This document shows positions 28,882-38,258 of a stretch of DNA of 64,000 nucleotides, piece after piece. The notes beneath the pieces are model-generated. The model was not told where the DNA came from, did no database searches, and saw nothing but the letters and a program-made list of their open reading frames with translations. Every line of letters starts with the position of its first letter. Within the stretch, counting starts at the first letter, position 1. Source of the stretch: Desulfogranum mediterraneum DSM 13871 (lineage in GTDB: Bacteria; Desulfobacterota; Desulfobulbia; Desulfobulbales; Desulfobulbaceae); assembly GCF_000429965.1 (NCBI RefSeq), contig NZ_AUCW01000004.1:124001-188000 (forward strand), written 5' to 3'. The position numbers and the translations under genes are program-made.

Positions 28882-29894
28882 GTAAAAAAGCCAATCCCAC
28901 CCTGGTCGGTAGCTTTGTCCTGGTCGCCATTGGCCTGGCCCTGGCCGCCATCATCATCCTGGGCAACATCAAACTGGAGAACAAGGTCTTTCCCTGTGTA
29001 CTCTACTTCCCGGGATCACTCCATGGTCTGGATATCGGTGCCCCGGTCACCCTCAGGGGGGTCCGGATCGGTACGGTTTCCAGGATTTTGATCAACTTCA
29101 ATCCCCGCCGCTCCGACTACACCATTGCCGTCTACATCGAGGTCAGCCCCAACTCCAGCATCCGGGAAGACCCTGCTGAACCCTGGGACCAGGTTGCCCT
29201 GGCCCAAACGACCAGGACCATGATCGCCAAAGGCCTCCGGGGCAAACTGAAGATGCGCAGCCTGGTCACCGGCAAGCTCTACATCGACCTGGCCTTTTAC
29301 CCCGGCTCCGAGCTTTCCCTCCACCACCCGGACAGCGATCCCGAGACCGTGGAGATCCCCACCCTGCCCTCGGGCCTGGAACAGCTGACCCAGACCCTGG
29401 CCGACCTTCCCATCGGTCAACTGGCCAAACAGGCCGGGGCCGTCCTGGCCGGACTGGACCGGATCCTCAACTCAAACAAGAGCAAACAGGCCCAGGAACA
29501 GGTCTACTCGAGCCTGGCAAACCTGGACCTGCTGCTACAGGAGCTGCAAACGACCCTGCCCGCCTCTTCCAGACAACTCTCGGAGGTCCTGACCGCCTTG
29601 AAGCAACTTGCCAGGGAGGGCAGCTCCCTGCTGAAGGCGGCAGATGCAACCCTGGAGTTGGCCGGCCCCAAGATCATCCACAGCCTGGAGGGAGTGGATC
29701 AGTCGGTGGCCACCCTGCTCCAATCCCTGGAGAATATTCAATCCCTGGTTGACGATGGTCAGGAATACGCCTATGATTTTTCCAGAACCATGCGTGAACT
29801 GGAAGCCATGGCCCGCTCCATCCGCTTCCTGACCGATTACCTCCAACGCTATCCCAATGCCCTGATCTTCGGGCCCGGTGAGGAGACCCCGTGA
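28878..29894 (+). CDS. mlaD: MlaD-like MCE-domain substrate-binding protein
   Basis: 338 residues: an N-terminal TM anchor (about 9-30, LVGSFVLVAIGLALAAIIILG), an MCE domain (about 38-120, FPGSLHGLDIGAPVTLRGVRIGTVSRI) and a long C-terminal alpha-helical part with coiled-coil character (about 165-320), longer than E. coli MlaD (about 183 residues) and closer to PqiB/YebT-like or Mycobacterium-type MCE tails. The GTG start overlaps mlaF by 4 nt. Helical tails of this kind can build a tube towards the outer membrane (family knowledge). Confidence 0.9.
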   Translation: MSKKANPTLVGSFVLVAIGLALAAIIILGNIKLENKVFPCVLYFPGSLHGLDIGAPVTLRGVRIGTVSRILINFNPRRSDYTIAVYIEVSPNSSIREDPAEPWDQVALAQTTRTMIAKGLRGKLKMRSLVTGKLYIDLAFYPGSELSLHHPDSDPETVEIPTLPSGLEQLTQTLADLPIGQLAKQAGAVLAGLDRILNSNKSKQAQEQVYSSLANLDLLLQELQTTLPASSRQLSEVLTALKQLAREGSSLLKAADATLELAGPKIIHSLEGVDQSVATLLQSLENIQSLVDDGQEYAYDFSRTMRELEAMARSIRFLTDYLQRYPNALIFGPGEETP

Positions 29895-30508
29895 ACCGAT
29901 CGCTCCCATGCCAGCCTCTCTGGACTCTCCTGCTCCTGGGCCTGCTGCTGGCCGGCTGTGCAGCTGGCAGCGCCAAGCTCAGCTTCTACTCCCTCTACCC
30001 CAGCCACCCCAGCATCCCGGCCGGAGTCCGACTGGAACAACAGGGGTACAGCTCCCAGACCCTGATCATGCCCGTCCAGCTGGCTCCCCAGCTGCAACAT
30101 CTGGGCATCGTCAGCAGGCCCAGCCCGGCCACGACCCGAATCTCGCCCCTCTCCCGCTGGAGCGGTCCCCTGGACGAACAGTTTGCCGGGGTGATCGCCG
30201 CCAACCTCAAGGCCCTGCTCAGGAGCCCGCATATCTCGATCTACCCTGGTCCACGCTATGGCCGGCAACGCCTCATGGTCGAGATCCGCCTGGACAGCTT
30301 CTCCCCCCTGAGAGATCAATTTAACCTGGAGGCCAGCTGGACCATCAGTGATGTCCCCTCACGCCGGCAGCTCAAACAGACCAGCAGCAGCTATACCATC
30401 CCTCTGAGCCAGCCAGGCTATGAGGGCTATGCTGCTGCCGGCTCTGCCACTGCCGGCCTGCTCAGCCTGGAAATCGCCCAGGCGCTCCAGACCCTGGGTC
30501 AACCATAA
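29891..30508 (+). CDS. PqiC/YmbA-like ABC transport auxiliary lipoprotein
   Basis: 205 residues with a lipoprotein signal: LLLGLLLAGCAAG, lipobox LAGC with Cys at about residue 23. The mature part matches the ABC-type transport auxiliary component family (DUF330/PqiC): SFYSLYPS, then PVQLAPQLQHLGIVSR and SRWSGPLDEQFAGVIAANLKALL. It would sit in the outer membrane facing the periplasm and take the place of MlaA/MlaC-type partners, which are absent here. GTG start overlaps mlaD by 4 nt. Confidence 0.85.
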   Translation: MNRSLPCQPLWTLLLLGLLLAGCAAGSAKLSFYSLYPSHPSIPAGVRLEQQGYSSQTLIMPVQLAPQLQHLGIVSRPSPATTRISPLSRWSGPLDEQFAGVIAANLKALLRSPHISIYPGPRYGRQRLMVEIRLDSFSPLRDQFNLEASWTISDVPSRRQLKQTSSSYTIPLSQPGYEGYAAAGSATAGLLSLEIAQALQTLGQP

Positions 30509-30511
30509 ACC

Positions 30512-31027
30512 ATGAGATCACCTGCCATGAACAAGCGCTACCTCATCCTCCTGCTCTTCCTTGCCCTGCTCGCCCCCACCCTCCAGCCACCAGCCTTCGG
30601 CCGAGCGACCACCAGCTTCAACCACTGGCTGGCACAGACCGTCTATGTGCCACTCTACTCACACATCTATGCCGATGAACGCTATAAGGATAAACCCTTT
30701 CTCCTTACCGCCACCCTCTCCGTCCGCAACACCGATCCGGAACGCACCATTACCCTGCGCAAGGTCAACTACTATGATTCCCAGGGCAAGCTGCTCCAAA
30801 AATATCTGGAAAAGCCGCTGGAGATAGGCCCCCTGGGGTCCACCCGCTACATTGTCCGGGAATCCGAATCCAAGGGAGGTTCAGGCGCCAAGTTCCTGGT
30901 CCACTGGGACGCCCCTGCCCAGGTGACCGAGCCCATCATCGAATCCATCATGATCGGTACCAAGATGCAGCAGGGGATATCGTTTATCTCCCGCGGTCGG
31001 GTCATCAAGGGAACTACCGCCCCCTGA
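30512..31027 (+). CDS. DUF3124 secreted protein
   Basis: 171 residues with a signal peptide (about 8-30, ILLLFLALLAPTLQPPAFG). The mature part fits DUF3124: TVYVPLYSHIYADERYKDKPFLLTATLSVRNTDPERTITL, GSTRYIVRESESKGGSGAKFLVHWDAP, and EPIIESIMIGTKMQQGISFISRG. No function is established for the family. It starts 3 nt after the lipoprotein gene and so is likely part of the mla operon. Met6 is a possible start. Confidence 0.82.
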   Translation: MRSPAMNKRYLILLLFLALLAPTLQPPAFGRATTSFNHWLAQTVYVPLYSHIYADERYKDKPFLLTATLSVRNTDPERTITLRKVNYYDSQGKLLQKYLEKPLEIGPLGSTRYIVRESESKGGSGAKFLVHWDAPAQVTEPIIESIMIGTKMQQGISFISRGRVIKGTTAP

Positions 31028-31104
31028 GAGACAACCGGGAACCAGAACCCTGGTCGTTCCATTACGACTCAGCCATGAAGCGAACTAAGCCAAAAGGAAC
31101 TGTC

Positions 31105-31914
31105 ATGAATCGCTGGTCTCCCGTCCTGCTGATCCCGCTACTCTCCCTGTTGCTCTGCAGCTGTGCAGGCCATGGGGACGGGTCCTCCGGAAAACCACCT
31201 GCCCAGACACAGCTGCTGCGGGTCGGTGTCTCTGCAAATGCCCCACCCATGGTCTATAGGGGTCCCGACGGCCTCATCGGCCTGGAGATTGCCTTTGCCC
31301 GGGGCCTGGCTGATTACTCCGGACGTCGGCTCAAGCTGGTTCGCCTCCCCTGGGAAGAGCAGATCCCGGCCCTGGTCGCCGGGAAAACCGATATCATCAT
31401 GTCCGCAATGACCATCACCCCTGCCCGTTCCTACCGGCTGAGCTTTGTCCAGCCCTATATGGCCACCAGCCAGATTGCCCTGGTCCGTGGCCCGGATTAC
31501 AATCGCTACTCCGATGGATTTCCGGCCCTGTTGAACCCCGGGGTCAGGGTGGGAACGGTAAGCGGTACCAGCGGAGATCTCTTTGTGGCCCAGAATAAGG
31601 CCCGGGGTGTCCGGACCACCTTTAGCCGCTCAGAGCAGGCGGTCCGAGCCCTGCTGGCCAAGGAGATCGATGCCCTGGTCTATGACCTCCCGGGCAGCCT
31701 CTACTATGCCTCCCTCTATGCCGACCAGGGTCTGGTGGCGGTGATCCAACCAATGACCCGGGAACAACTGGCCTGGGCCGTTGGCAGTGACCAGCAGCAG
31801 CTCCTGGAGCAGGCCAACCGATATCTGAGCTCCATCAAGGCAGATGGCCGGCTGCGACAGCTGATTGAACAGTGGATCCCCTTTTACAGGCAGCTCTACA
31901 ACAACCAGCCCTGA
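31105..31914 (+). CDS. Family 3 solute-binding lipoprotein
   Basis: 269 residues, periplasmic. Signal with lipobox-like LLLCSC near residue 19, then a bacterial extracellular solute-binding family 3 domain: LRVGVSANAPPMVYRGPDGLIGLEIAFARGLADYSGR, TDIIMSAMTITPARSYRLSFVQPYM and VGTVSGTSGDLFV. Family 3 proteins bind amino acids or serve as sensors. No permease or ATPase is adjacent; the following gene is a membrane receptor with a Cache domain. ATG 31105 has AAAAGGA seven nt upstream; an in-frame ATG at 31075 would add ten residues. Confidence 0.85.
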   Translation: MNRWSPVLLIPLLSLLLCSCAGHGDGSSGKPPAQTQLLRVGVSANAPPMVYRGPDGLIGLEIAFARGLADYSGRRLKLVRLPWEEQIPALVAGKTDIIMSAMTITPARSYRLSFVQPYMATSQIALVRGPDYNRYSDGFPALLNPGVRVGTVSGTSGDLFVAQNKARGVRTTFSRSEQAVRALLAKEIDALVYDLPGSLYYASLYADQGLVAVIQPMTREQLAWAVGSDQQQLLEQANRYLSSIKADGRLRQLIEQWIPFYRQLYNNQP

Positions 31915-31964
31915 AGCAGCCTTCCAGGCCCTGATGGCGCAACTAACCTCCACCCTTACTTGCT

Positions 31965-33521
31965 ATGAAATTCTTCCGAAAAATTCTCCCCTTCTTTATC
32001 CCGGTGGCCGGTTTCCTCCTGGTCCTGACCGCGATCAATATCCTCCAATACTATCAGCTGAAGAAAGACCTGAGCACCACCCTTATCCAGGGCATCAGCG
32101 CCTCGGAATTCAAAGAGATCCAGAGTTTCTTTGACAGCACCATCTCTAAACTCAACATCGTCAGAGACTGGGGCCAGAACGGGCTTCTCGATCTCGCCAA
32201 TCCCAAGGACCTGAACAAAAAGTTCATGCCCCTGCTGGAGCATCAGCCCCACATCAGCGCCCTCTTTCTGGCCACCGATCAGGGCAGGGAATACTTCCTC
32301 CAGCAGGAGCAACCCCGGCTGATCAGCCGGGCCAGCCAGCAGCTGAACAGCACCACCGTGCAGGAGTACCAGGAATGGGACGGGCCGGAGACCGCGGTCC
32401 GCAGCTGGCAGAAGCACGGCAGCTATGACCCCAGGAGCCGCCCCTGGTTCACCGCCAGCCCAGGCAAGGACCAGGTATACTTCACCGATATCTATACCTT
32501 TAACCATAGCAACAGCCAGGGATTTTCGGCCTCGGTCTCCTGGCAGCAGCAGGGGCGCCTCCAGGTCTTTGGCTTTGATATCCAACTGGCTGACATCAGG
32601 CAGCTGCTCCATGCCGTTAACCGGGACAAACCCAGCCTGCTCTTCCTGGTCAACCCGGGGAGCCATTTTCATATTGCCGAACTCCCTGAACAGTGGCCGG
32701 CTTCAATCCGCACCCCACTCTCCGGCCGGCAGCAGCTGCTGCCGAGCATCATCGGTCGCTGGGCTGAGCAGGGTTCCCCGGTTGCGACCCCTATCACCCT
32801 GAAGCTGAAGAGTGAACAGTGGATCACCTCCTTTCAGCCCCTGAACCAGGAACGTCAGGCCTTCTGGATCGGGGTGGCATCCACCGAGGGCGCCCTGATC
32901 GGGGCCCTCAACAACTCGCTGTTTCGCATCGATCTGCTGGACATGAGCGTGGCCCTCACTGCAGGGGTCGTGCTCTTTCTGCTCCTCTGGCAGATAGGGC
33001 TGCTCCATCTCAGCGAACCTCTCCCGCCCAGTGCCGGAGAACGGTTCCAGCAGGCCCTGGCCAAGGGAGAAGGGGCCTGCGTGGAGTTCAAGTCAACCAT
33101 CCGGGCCAACCTGAAAACCGGCAAACCAGGCAAAGAGATAGAGCTCGCCTGGCTCAAGGCCCTGACCGCCTTTCTCAACAGTGCAGGCGGCACCCTGCTC
33201 CTTGGTGTTGACGACGCCGGCACCCCGGTGGGGCTGGCAGTCGATGGATTTGAGAGTGAGGATCGCTGCCTGCTCCACATCAAGAACCTGATCAACCAGC
33301 ATATCGGCGCAGAGTTTTCTGCCTTCATCTCCCTGGCCATGGTTGACTGCGGTCAGACCAGGGCGCTGATGGTGGAAACCTCACCAGCAGGGACCCCGGT
33401 GGTGTTACGGATCGGCAAGAGTGAAGAATTTTATGTTCGCTCCGGCCCCTCCTCGGTCAAACTCTCCCCCAGTCAGATGATCCGTTTCGTCCTCCAACAC
33501 CATCAGGCCAAGACCAGGTAA
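31965..33521 (+). CDS. Membrane receptor: Cache sensor domain fused to Schlafen-type AlbA_2 domain
   Basis: 518 residues. TM1 at about 9-28, a periplasmic domain of about 300 residues with dCache features (DPRSRPWFTASPGKDQVYFTDIY, the usual PWY...D.Y motif), TM2 at about 325-345 (LTAGVVLFLLLWQIGLL), then a cytoplasmic AlbA_2 (Schlafen AAA_4) domain at about 358-510: GEGACVEFKSTIR, ALTAFLNSAGGTLLLGVDDAGTPVGL, and FYVRSGPSSVKLSPSQM. AlbA_2 domains are linked to nucleic-acid binding and transcriptional control; Cache domains bind small ligands. There is no kinase, cyclase or methyl-accepting output. It follows the binding lipoprotein by 50 nt, a likely ligand partner. Confidence 0.85.
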   Translation: MKFFRKILPFFIPVAGFLLVLTAINILQYYQLKKDLSTTLIQGISASEFKEIQSFFDSTISKLNIVRDWGQNGLLDLANPKDLNKKFMPLLEHQPHISALFLATDQGREYFLQQEQPRLISRASQQLNSTTVQEYQEWDGPETAVRSWQKHGSYDPRSRPWFTASPGKDQVYFTDIYTFNHSNSQGFSASVSWQQQGRLQVFGFDIQLADIRQLLHAVNRDKPSLLFLVNPGSHFHIAELPEQWPASIRTPLSGRQQLLPSIIGRWAEQGSPVATPITLKLKSEQWITSFQPLNQERQAFWIGVASTEGALIGALNNSLFRIDLLDMSVALTAGVVLFLLLWQIGLLHLSEPLPPSAGERFQQALAKGEGACVEFKSTIRANLKTGKPGKEIELAWLKALTAFLNSAGGTLLLGVDDAGTPVGLAVDGFESEDRCLLHIKNLINQHIGAEFSAFISLAMVDCGQTRALMVETSPAGTPVVLRIGKSEEFYVRSGPSSVKLSPSQMIRFVLQHHQAKTR

Positions 33522-33566
33522 GCAGAGCAAGGCGAGCAGGGAGGCGAGCCAAGTCCAACTCGGCGG

Positions 33567-35423
33567 CTAGGGGGCCTCGGCTGGCCCCTGCGGCCGCCGA
33601 GGCCCCAGGGAGCCGTCAGCACCATTGGAACGCCGGTTATCCTCAAGGTCCAGGTTCACCAACTCACGGTAGAGGGAGGGTCTGGCCATCAGCTCCCCAT
33701 GACTGCCCTGTTCGGCGACCCGGCCCTGATCCAGGACCACGATCCGATCCACCCTTCGGATGGTGGATAGCCGATGGGCAATCACCAGGGAGGTACGGCC
33801 TTCCAGCCCAACGGCCATGGCCTCTTCCAGGATGCGCTCCGACTCTGCATCAATGGAGGAGGTGGCCTCGTCGAGGATCAGGATAGCCGGATCCCGGTAC
33901 AGGGCGCGGACAAAGGATAAGAGCTGCTTCTCGCCCACCGACAACTCCTTGGCCCCTTCACCGATGAGCGTTGCCAGGCCCTGGGGCAGGCTCTGGATAA
34001 AGGCCTCCAGGCCGGTTCGATGCAACAGGCCGGCCAGCTTTCCCCTGTCCAGGGGAGCATCCAGGATAATGTTGGCCTGGATGGTATCGGGAAGGATAAA
34101 GATATCCTGCATGATCACCCCGATATGAGCCCGGAGGGTGGCCAGGGGGATGGTCTTCAGGGGGTGGCTGCCGATCCGGATCCGGCCCTGATCCGGATCG
34201 TAGTAGCGGCAGAGCAGGTTGATCAGGGTGGACTTGCCTGCGCCGGTGGTCCCGATCAGGGCAAGGGTTTCCCCCTGGCGGACCCTCAGGTCGATCCCCT
34301 GAAGTACCGCTGTGTCCGGACTGTAGCCAAACCAGACCGCTTCAAAACAGAGGTCGCCCTTGAGTTCCGGAACCTGCGACGACTCCCGGGGTGCAACAAT
34401 GGCAGAAGGGGTATCCAGAAGCTGAAAAATTCGCTCTGCCGAGGCCATGGCCGACTGGACGATGGAGTACTTCTGAGACACCTCGCGCAGAGGTTGAAAG
34501 AAGAGCCGCATATAGGAGAGAAAGGCGACCAGTTCTCCCAGACTCAAGCGGCTGCGGATAATCTCACCACCACCGCACCAGAGGATCAGGGCCACCGCAG
34601 TTGCGCTCATCAGGTCGGTAAGGGGCATAAAGAGGCCAAAGAGTTTGATCTGGCTGAGGTTGCGTTGGAGATACTCCTCGGTCTGGCCTCGGTAGCGGCC
34701 AACCATCCCGGCCTGGCGGTTAAAGACCTGGATCAGGTTGACGCTGGCCAGTGATTCGGCCAGAAAACCATTGAGCCTGGCCAGCTGACTGCGAATCGCC
34801 CGAAATCGGCCCCTGGCCAGCCGGGAAAACCGGATGGTCGTCAGCAGGGCCAGGGGGACGAAGAGCGACATCACCAGGGCCAGGGAGCTGTTCATAAAAA
34901 AAAGAAAGCAGAAGATCCCCAACAACTTGAGGGCATCGTTGAACAGGGTGACCATCACCGAGGTGAACATTTCATGCATATTCTGAATGTCATTGGTCAA
35001 CCTGGTCACCAACCGACCGGTCTGCTGCCGGTGAAAAAAACCCATATCCAGGGTCAGGAGATGGGCAAAGAGCGCTTGCCGCAACCGATCCATGATCGAC
35101 TGTCCCACCCACTCCAGGAGGATGATCTGGCTGAAGCCGGCGAGGAAGACCACCACCACCAGGCCGCCATAGGCCAGGACAATCCTGCCCAGCTCACCCA
35201 GGCGCTGCTCCAGCGAGAGCCCGGTGACCACGATGGAGCCGTCAATACCCAGCTGCATCAGTTTGGGCAGCATCAGGCCGGCTGCAGTGATCAGCAGGGA
35301 GAGCATAACCGCCCCGGCCAGGGGCAGGCGATGGGACGCGCAGTAGACAAGGATCCGTCTCCAGAGATGGAGATCACCGACCCTGCCCGGCCGGCCGTCT
35401 TCACTGTAGCCGAAGTTATGCAT
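33567..35423 (-). CDS. ABC exporter half, TMD-NBD, consensus Walker B
   Basis: 618 residues: six TM helices in about 30-320 (ABC_membrane, with MGFFHRQQTGRLVTRLTNDIQNM), then an NBD with Walker A IGTTGAGKSTLINLL, signature LSVGEKQLLSFVRAL (variant of LSGGQ), Walker B ILILDEATSSID with the catalytic Glu, and H-loop IAHRL. It pairs with the gene upstream, which it overlaps by 8 nt. The pair resembles heterodimeric exporters such as BmrCD, YheI/YheH or TM287/288. Substrate unknown; drugs or lipids are common for the family. Confidence 0.9.
   Translation of the reverse strand: MHNFGYSEDGRPGRVGDLHLWRRILVYCASHRLPLAGAVMLSLLITAAGLMLPKLMQLGIDGSIVVTGLSLEQRLGELGRIVLAYGGLVVVVFLAGFSQIILLEWVGQSIMDRLRQALFAHLLTLDMGFFHRQQTGRLVTRLTNDIQNMHEMFTSVMVTLFNDALKLLGIFCFLFFMNSSLALVMSLFVPLALLTTIRFSRLARGRFRAIRSQLARLNGFLAESLASVNLIQVFNRQAGMVGRYRGQTEEYLQRNLSQIKLFGLFMPLTDLMSATAVALILWCGGGEIIRSRLSLGELVAFLSYMRLFFQPLREVSQKYSIVQSAMASAERIFQLLDTPSAIVAPRESSQVPELKGDLCFEAVWFGYSPDTAVLQGIDLRVRQGETLALIGTTGAGKSTLINLLCRYYDPDQGRIRIGSHPLKTIPLATLRAHIGVIMQDIFILPDTIQANIILDAPLDRGKLAGLLHRTGLEAFIQSLPQGLATLIGEGAKELSVGEKQLLSFVRALYRDPAILILDEATSSIDAESERILEEAMAVGLEGRTSLVIAHRLSTIRRVDRIVVLDQGRVAEQGSHGELMARPSLYRELVNLDLEDNRRSNGADGSLGPRRPQGPAEAP
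33571..33606. repeat. 11-bp perfect inverted repeat at the end of the exporter gene
   Basis: GGGGCCTCGGC (33571-33581) and GCCGAGGCCCC (33596-33606) flank a 14-nt loop. It lies inside the last codons of the exporter gene, just before its stop, and opposite the 3' end of the convergent Cache-AlbA_2 gene 50 nt away. There is no T-tract on either side, so it may act as an mRNA 3' end stem or a weak bidirectional terminator. Confidence 0.6.
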
Positions 35424-37203
35424 TGAGCCGCTGTTTCTCCATCATGATGCCGTAAAAGGGATCATTGAGCAGCTGCTCATGGCGGCCCTGGGCAACGATC
35501 TCCCCTGCCTCGATGATCACGATCCGGTCGGTCACCTGGAGCACATTGATCCGGTGGGAGACCAGGATCACGGTCTTGAAGGCCGCAGAGGCCAGAATCC
35601 CCTGGATCACCTCTTTCTCGGTTTCCACATCAATGGCATTGAGCCCGTCATCGATGATCAAGACCGGCCGCCGACAGAGCAGGGCCCGGGCCAGGGCCAG
35701 ACGTTGGCGCTGGCCTCCGGAGAGTTTCACCCCCCGTTCGCCGACCACGGCCTCATAGCCCTGGGGAAAGCGGAGAATATCCTCATGGATCGCAGCCAGC
35801 CGTGCAGCCTGGTGGATTTCCTCCCGACCGGCCTCGGGCTTGCCAAAGGCGATATTGTTGGCCAGGGTATCGGCAAAGAGCACGGTCTCCTGGGCCACAT
35901 AGGCGATCCGTCTCCGCAGCTCATCCACCTCCAGGGTGGTGACATCACAGTCGTTGACCCAGAGCTCACCAGGGGCAACCGGATAGATCCGTAAGAGCAG
36001 CTTACAGAGGGTGGATTTGCCGGAGCCGGTTCTGCCGGTGATGCCCAGGATACCTGCCGGGATCTCCAGGTTCAGGGAAGAGAGTGCCGGCCGGCTACTC
36101 CCGGGATAGGAAAAGGAGAGATTGCGGCACTGAAAGAAGAGTCCCTGGTCGCCACGGTTAAGAGTACCTCCCCCGGGGGCAATGGTGGGACGCTCCTGGA
36201 GCAGACGGTGAATCCGTTGCAGCGAGGTCATCCCCCGCTGGCTGATATTGGCAACCCAGCCCACCGCCATCATGGGCCAGATCAACATGTACATATAGGT
36301 GATAAAGGCGACAAACTCGCCCAGGGTGATCGCCTCCCTCATCACCAGGGCCCCTCCGTTGTAGAGGACCAGCAGCATGGCGATGTTGCCCACCAGGGTG
36401 GAGATGGGAAAGAGCGCCCCCTGGACCATGGCCACCTTGAGATTACTGCGGACATAGCGCTCCCCCAGGCGGGCCAGCCGTCTGCGCTGGAACCCCTCCA
36501 GGGTATATCCCTGAATCAGCTGGATGGAGACCAGGGTGGAGCGGACAAATTCGGTGATCAGGCCGAACTGCTCCTGGACCAGGTTGAAGCGCTGATGCAG
36601 CCTGGCTGACAAGATCCTTGTACAGAGGGCCAACAGCGGCATGGGAAGCAGGGCCAAGAGGGTCAGCTTGACGTTGATGGCCAGCATGAAACCCACGGCT
36701 GCCGTGGACATGACCATGGCGTCGGCTGCCGCCACCAGGCCCATGCCGCAGGCCATCTGCACGGCATTGAGGTCATTGGTGGCATGGGCGATCAGCTCAC
36801 CGGTGGTCCAGCGCTCAAAAAAGGGCTGATCCAGGGTCAGAACATGGCTAAACATTCGATTTCTGAGCTGTCGCTCCAGGATACGGGAAAAGCCGATGAT
36901 CAGGTAGCGCCAGCTGAAACGGAGGACCACCACCACCAGGGCGGCGGCCAGAATCATCAGGCTCAAGCGACCAAGTCCGGCCGGCGTAGCCCTGCCCTGC
37001 TGGAGGCTGTCCACCCCGTGCTGGAGAATCTTGGGGATGAGCAGTTGGATACAATCCACGCTCACCAGGGCGGCAAAGCCGAGCAAGAGGCGGCTGCGGT
37101 ACTGCCGAAACAGGGGCAGGATCAGTTGGAGAACGGTCAGAAAAGAACGGGGCGGGGCACTTTCGGCTGCGGGCGTGTCGGGGCGGGGCAGCGGACGGGT
37201 CAT
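35416..37203 (-). CDS. ABC exporter half, TMD-NBD, degenerate Walker B
   Basis: 595 residues: six TM helices (about 35-320; FFERWTTGELIAHATNDLNAVQM) and an NBD with Walker A ITGRTGSGKSTLCKLLLR, signature LSGGQRQRLALARALL, and Walker B VLIIDDGLNAID. The residue after the Walker B Asp is Asp, not the catalytic Glu, the mark of the degenerate site in heterodimeric exporters. The partner at 33567 has the Glu but a variant signature, so one of the two ATP sites is canonical, as expected. It overlaps the partner by 8 nt and the upstream J-domain gene by 4 nt. Confidence 0.9.
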   Translation of the reverse strand: MTRPLPRPDTPAAESAPPRSFLTVLQLILPLFRQYRSRLLLGFAALVSVDCIQLLIPKILQHGVDSLQQGRATPAGLGRLSLMILAAALVVVVLRFSWRYLIIGFSRILERQLRNRMFSHVLTLDQPFFERWTTGELIAHATNDLNAVQMACGMGLVAAADAMVMSTAAVGFMLAINVKLTLLALLPMPLLALCTRILSARLHQRFNLVQEQFGLITEFVRSTLVSIQLIQGYTLEGFQRRRLARLGERYVRSNLKVAMVQGALFPISTLVGNIAMLLVLYNGGALVMREAITLGEFVAFITYMYMLIWPMMAVGWVANISQRGMTSLQRIHRLLQERPTIAPGGGTLNRGDQGLFFQCRNLSFSYPGSSRPALSSLNLEIPAGILGITGRTGSGKSTLCKLLLRIYPVAPGELWVNDCDVTTLEVDELRRRIAYVAQETVLFADTLANNIAFGKPEAGREEIHQAARLAAIHEDILRFPQGYEAVVGERGVKLSGGQRQRLALARALLCRRPVLIIDDGLNAIDVETEKEVIQGILASAAFKTVILVSHRINVLQVTDRIVIIEAGEIVAQGRHEQLLNDPFYGIMMEKQRLNA

Positions 37204-38210
37204 GGCCGGGCGCGTAGCAACTCGTCATAGGCTGATGTCAGCTCGACAAACTGGTCGTGACTTCCCCCCTTGTCCGGATGCATGGTGTGGGCCTTTTGCC
37301 GGTAGAGGGAGGTAAGTTCTTTCCTGCCCATGGCGGCCAGTTGGCCGCGACTGAGGCCAAAGATCTCCGCCGCCTTGGCCAGCGACATCCTCGGACGAGC
37401 CGGGGGCGGGGACTGGGCAGAGGCCCTTCGGCTGCGCCGGAAACGCTGTCCCCTGGAACTCCAGAGCAGCTCAGCCTCATCGGCCTGGTCAAAGTACATC
37501 AGGAGGTAGCGCAACAGGTACCAGGGGACCTGTTGGCTCCGTTCATAGCCGGCCCAGAAGGCCTGGCTCTGATCCAGGGCACAGTACTCCTGGAGAAGGA
37601 ACTCATCCACCTTGACAGGGTCCAGGGCATGGACCATATGGCGGGCAAGGGAACTCTGGAAGAAACGCTGGAGATCAAAGATGGTAAAGAGGTAGTTCTT
37701 GTACTCCCGGGGCTGCAGCTCCTTTTCCCGCTCCAGGACCAGCTGCTCGATCTCATCCCTGGATTTGGCCAGCAGCACCCGGTAGAGGGGCGCTGATCTA
37801 TCCAGGGTCTCGGGTGTGCTCTGGCCAAAACGGAGGAAATGGAGCCGACGACGATCAAAGACATGGGTGGACTCCACTACCCGCAGGCGCTCTTCGTCAG
37901 CCATGGGCTGCCACCTGCGGTAGGCATGACGATGGCGAAAGGGCTCCAGCTTGTAGCGGATATAGGGGTCGACAAAGGGAAAGAAGAGTTCCTCCAACCG
38001 GGCATCGTCACCATCCACCCCCTGCTCGGCCAGACTGGCCAGCAGCTCTTTATCCAGCTGATAGCTGATATCTCCGCTATAGACAATGAAGCGACCGGGA
38101 TCGTGGCCCAGGTCGAGCAGATCCCGGGAGGAGAAGACCTCCCCTTGGCGGAAAGATTCCCTGAGGATATAGCGCATTCCCCTGGGACTGTTTTTTTGAG
38201 CAAGATACAT
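37200..38210 (-). CDS. Protein with C-terminal J-domain
   Basis: 336 residues. Only the last 70 or so are recognisable: LSLAKAAEIFG...LGRKELTSLYRQKAHTMHPDKGGSHDQFVELTSAYDELL, a J-domain with an intact HPD triad (HPDKGG), which should stimulate an Hsp70 ATPase. The first 270 residues match no family I know; they are basic and rich in aromatic residues, with no TM. J-domains are normally N-terminal, so the layout is that of a type III J-protein with the domain at the end. It sits between a kinase/regulator block and the ABC exporter, overlapping the exporter by 4 nt. Confidence 0.8.
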   Translation of the reverse strand: MYLAQKNSPRGMRYILRESFRQGEVFSSRDLLDLGHDPGRFIVYSGDISYQLDKELLASLAEQGVDGDDARLEELFFPFVDPYIRYKLEPFRHRHAYRRWQPMADEERLRVVESTHVFDRRRLHFLRFGQSTPETLDRSAPLYRVLLAKSRDEIEQLVLEREKELQPREYKNYLFTIFDLQRFFQSSLARHMVHALDPVKVDEFLLQEYCALDQSQAFWAGYERSQQVPWYLLRYLLMYFDQADEAELLWSSRGQRFRRSRRASAQSPPPARPRMSLAKAAEIFGLSRGQLAAMGRKELTSLYRQKAHTMHPDKGGSHDQFVELTSAYDELLRARP

Positions 38211-38258
38211 ACAGGCCTCTGGTTGGCGGCAAGCCGCGGGCAGAACAGCTCAGCCTGA

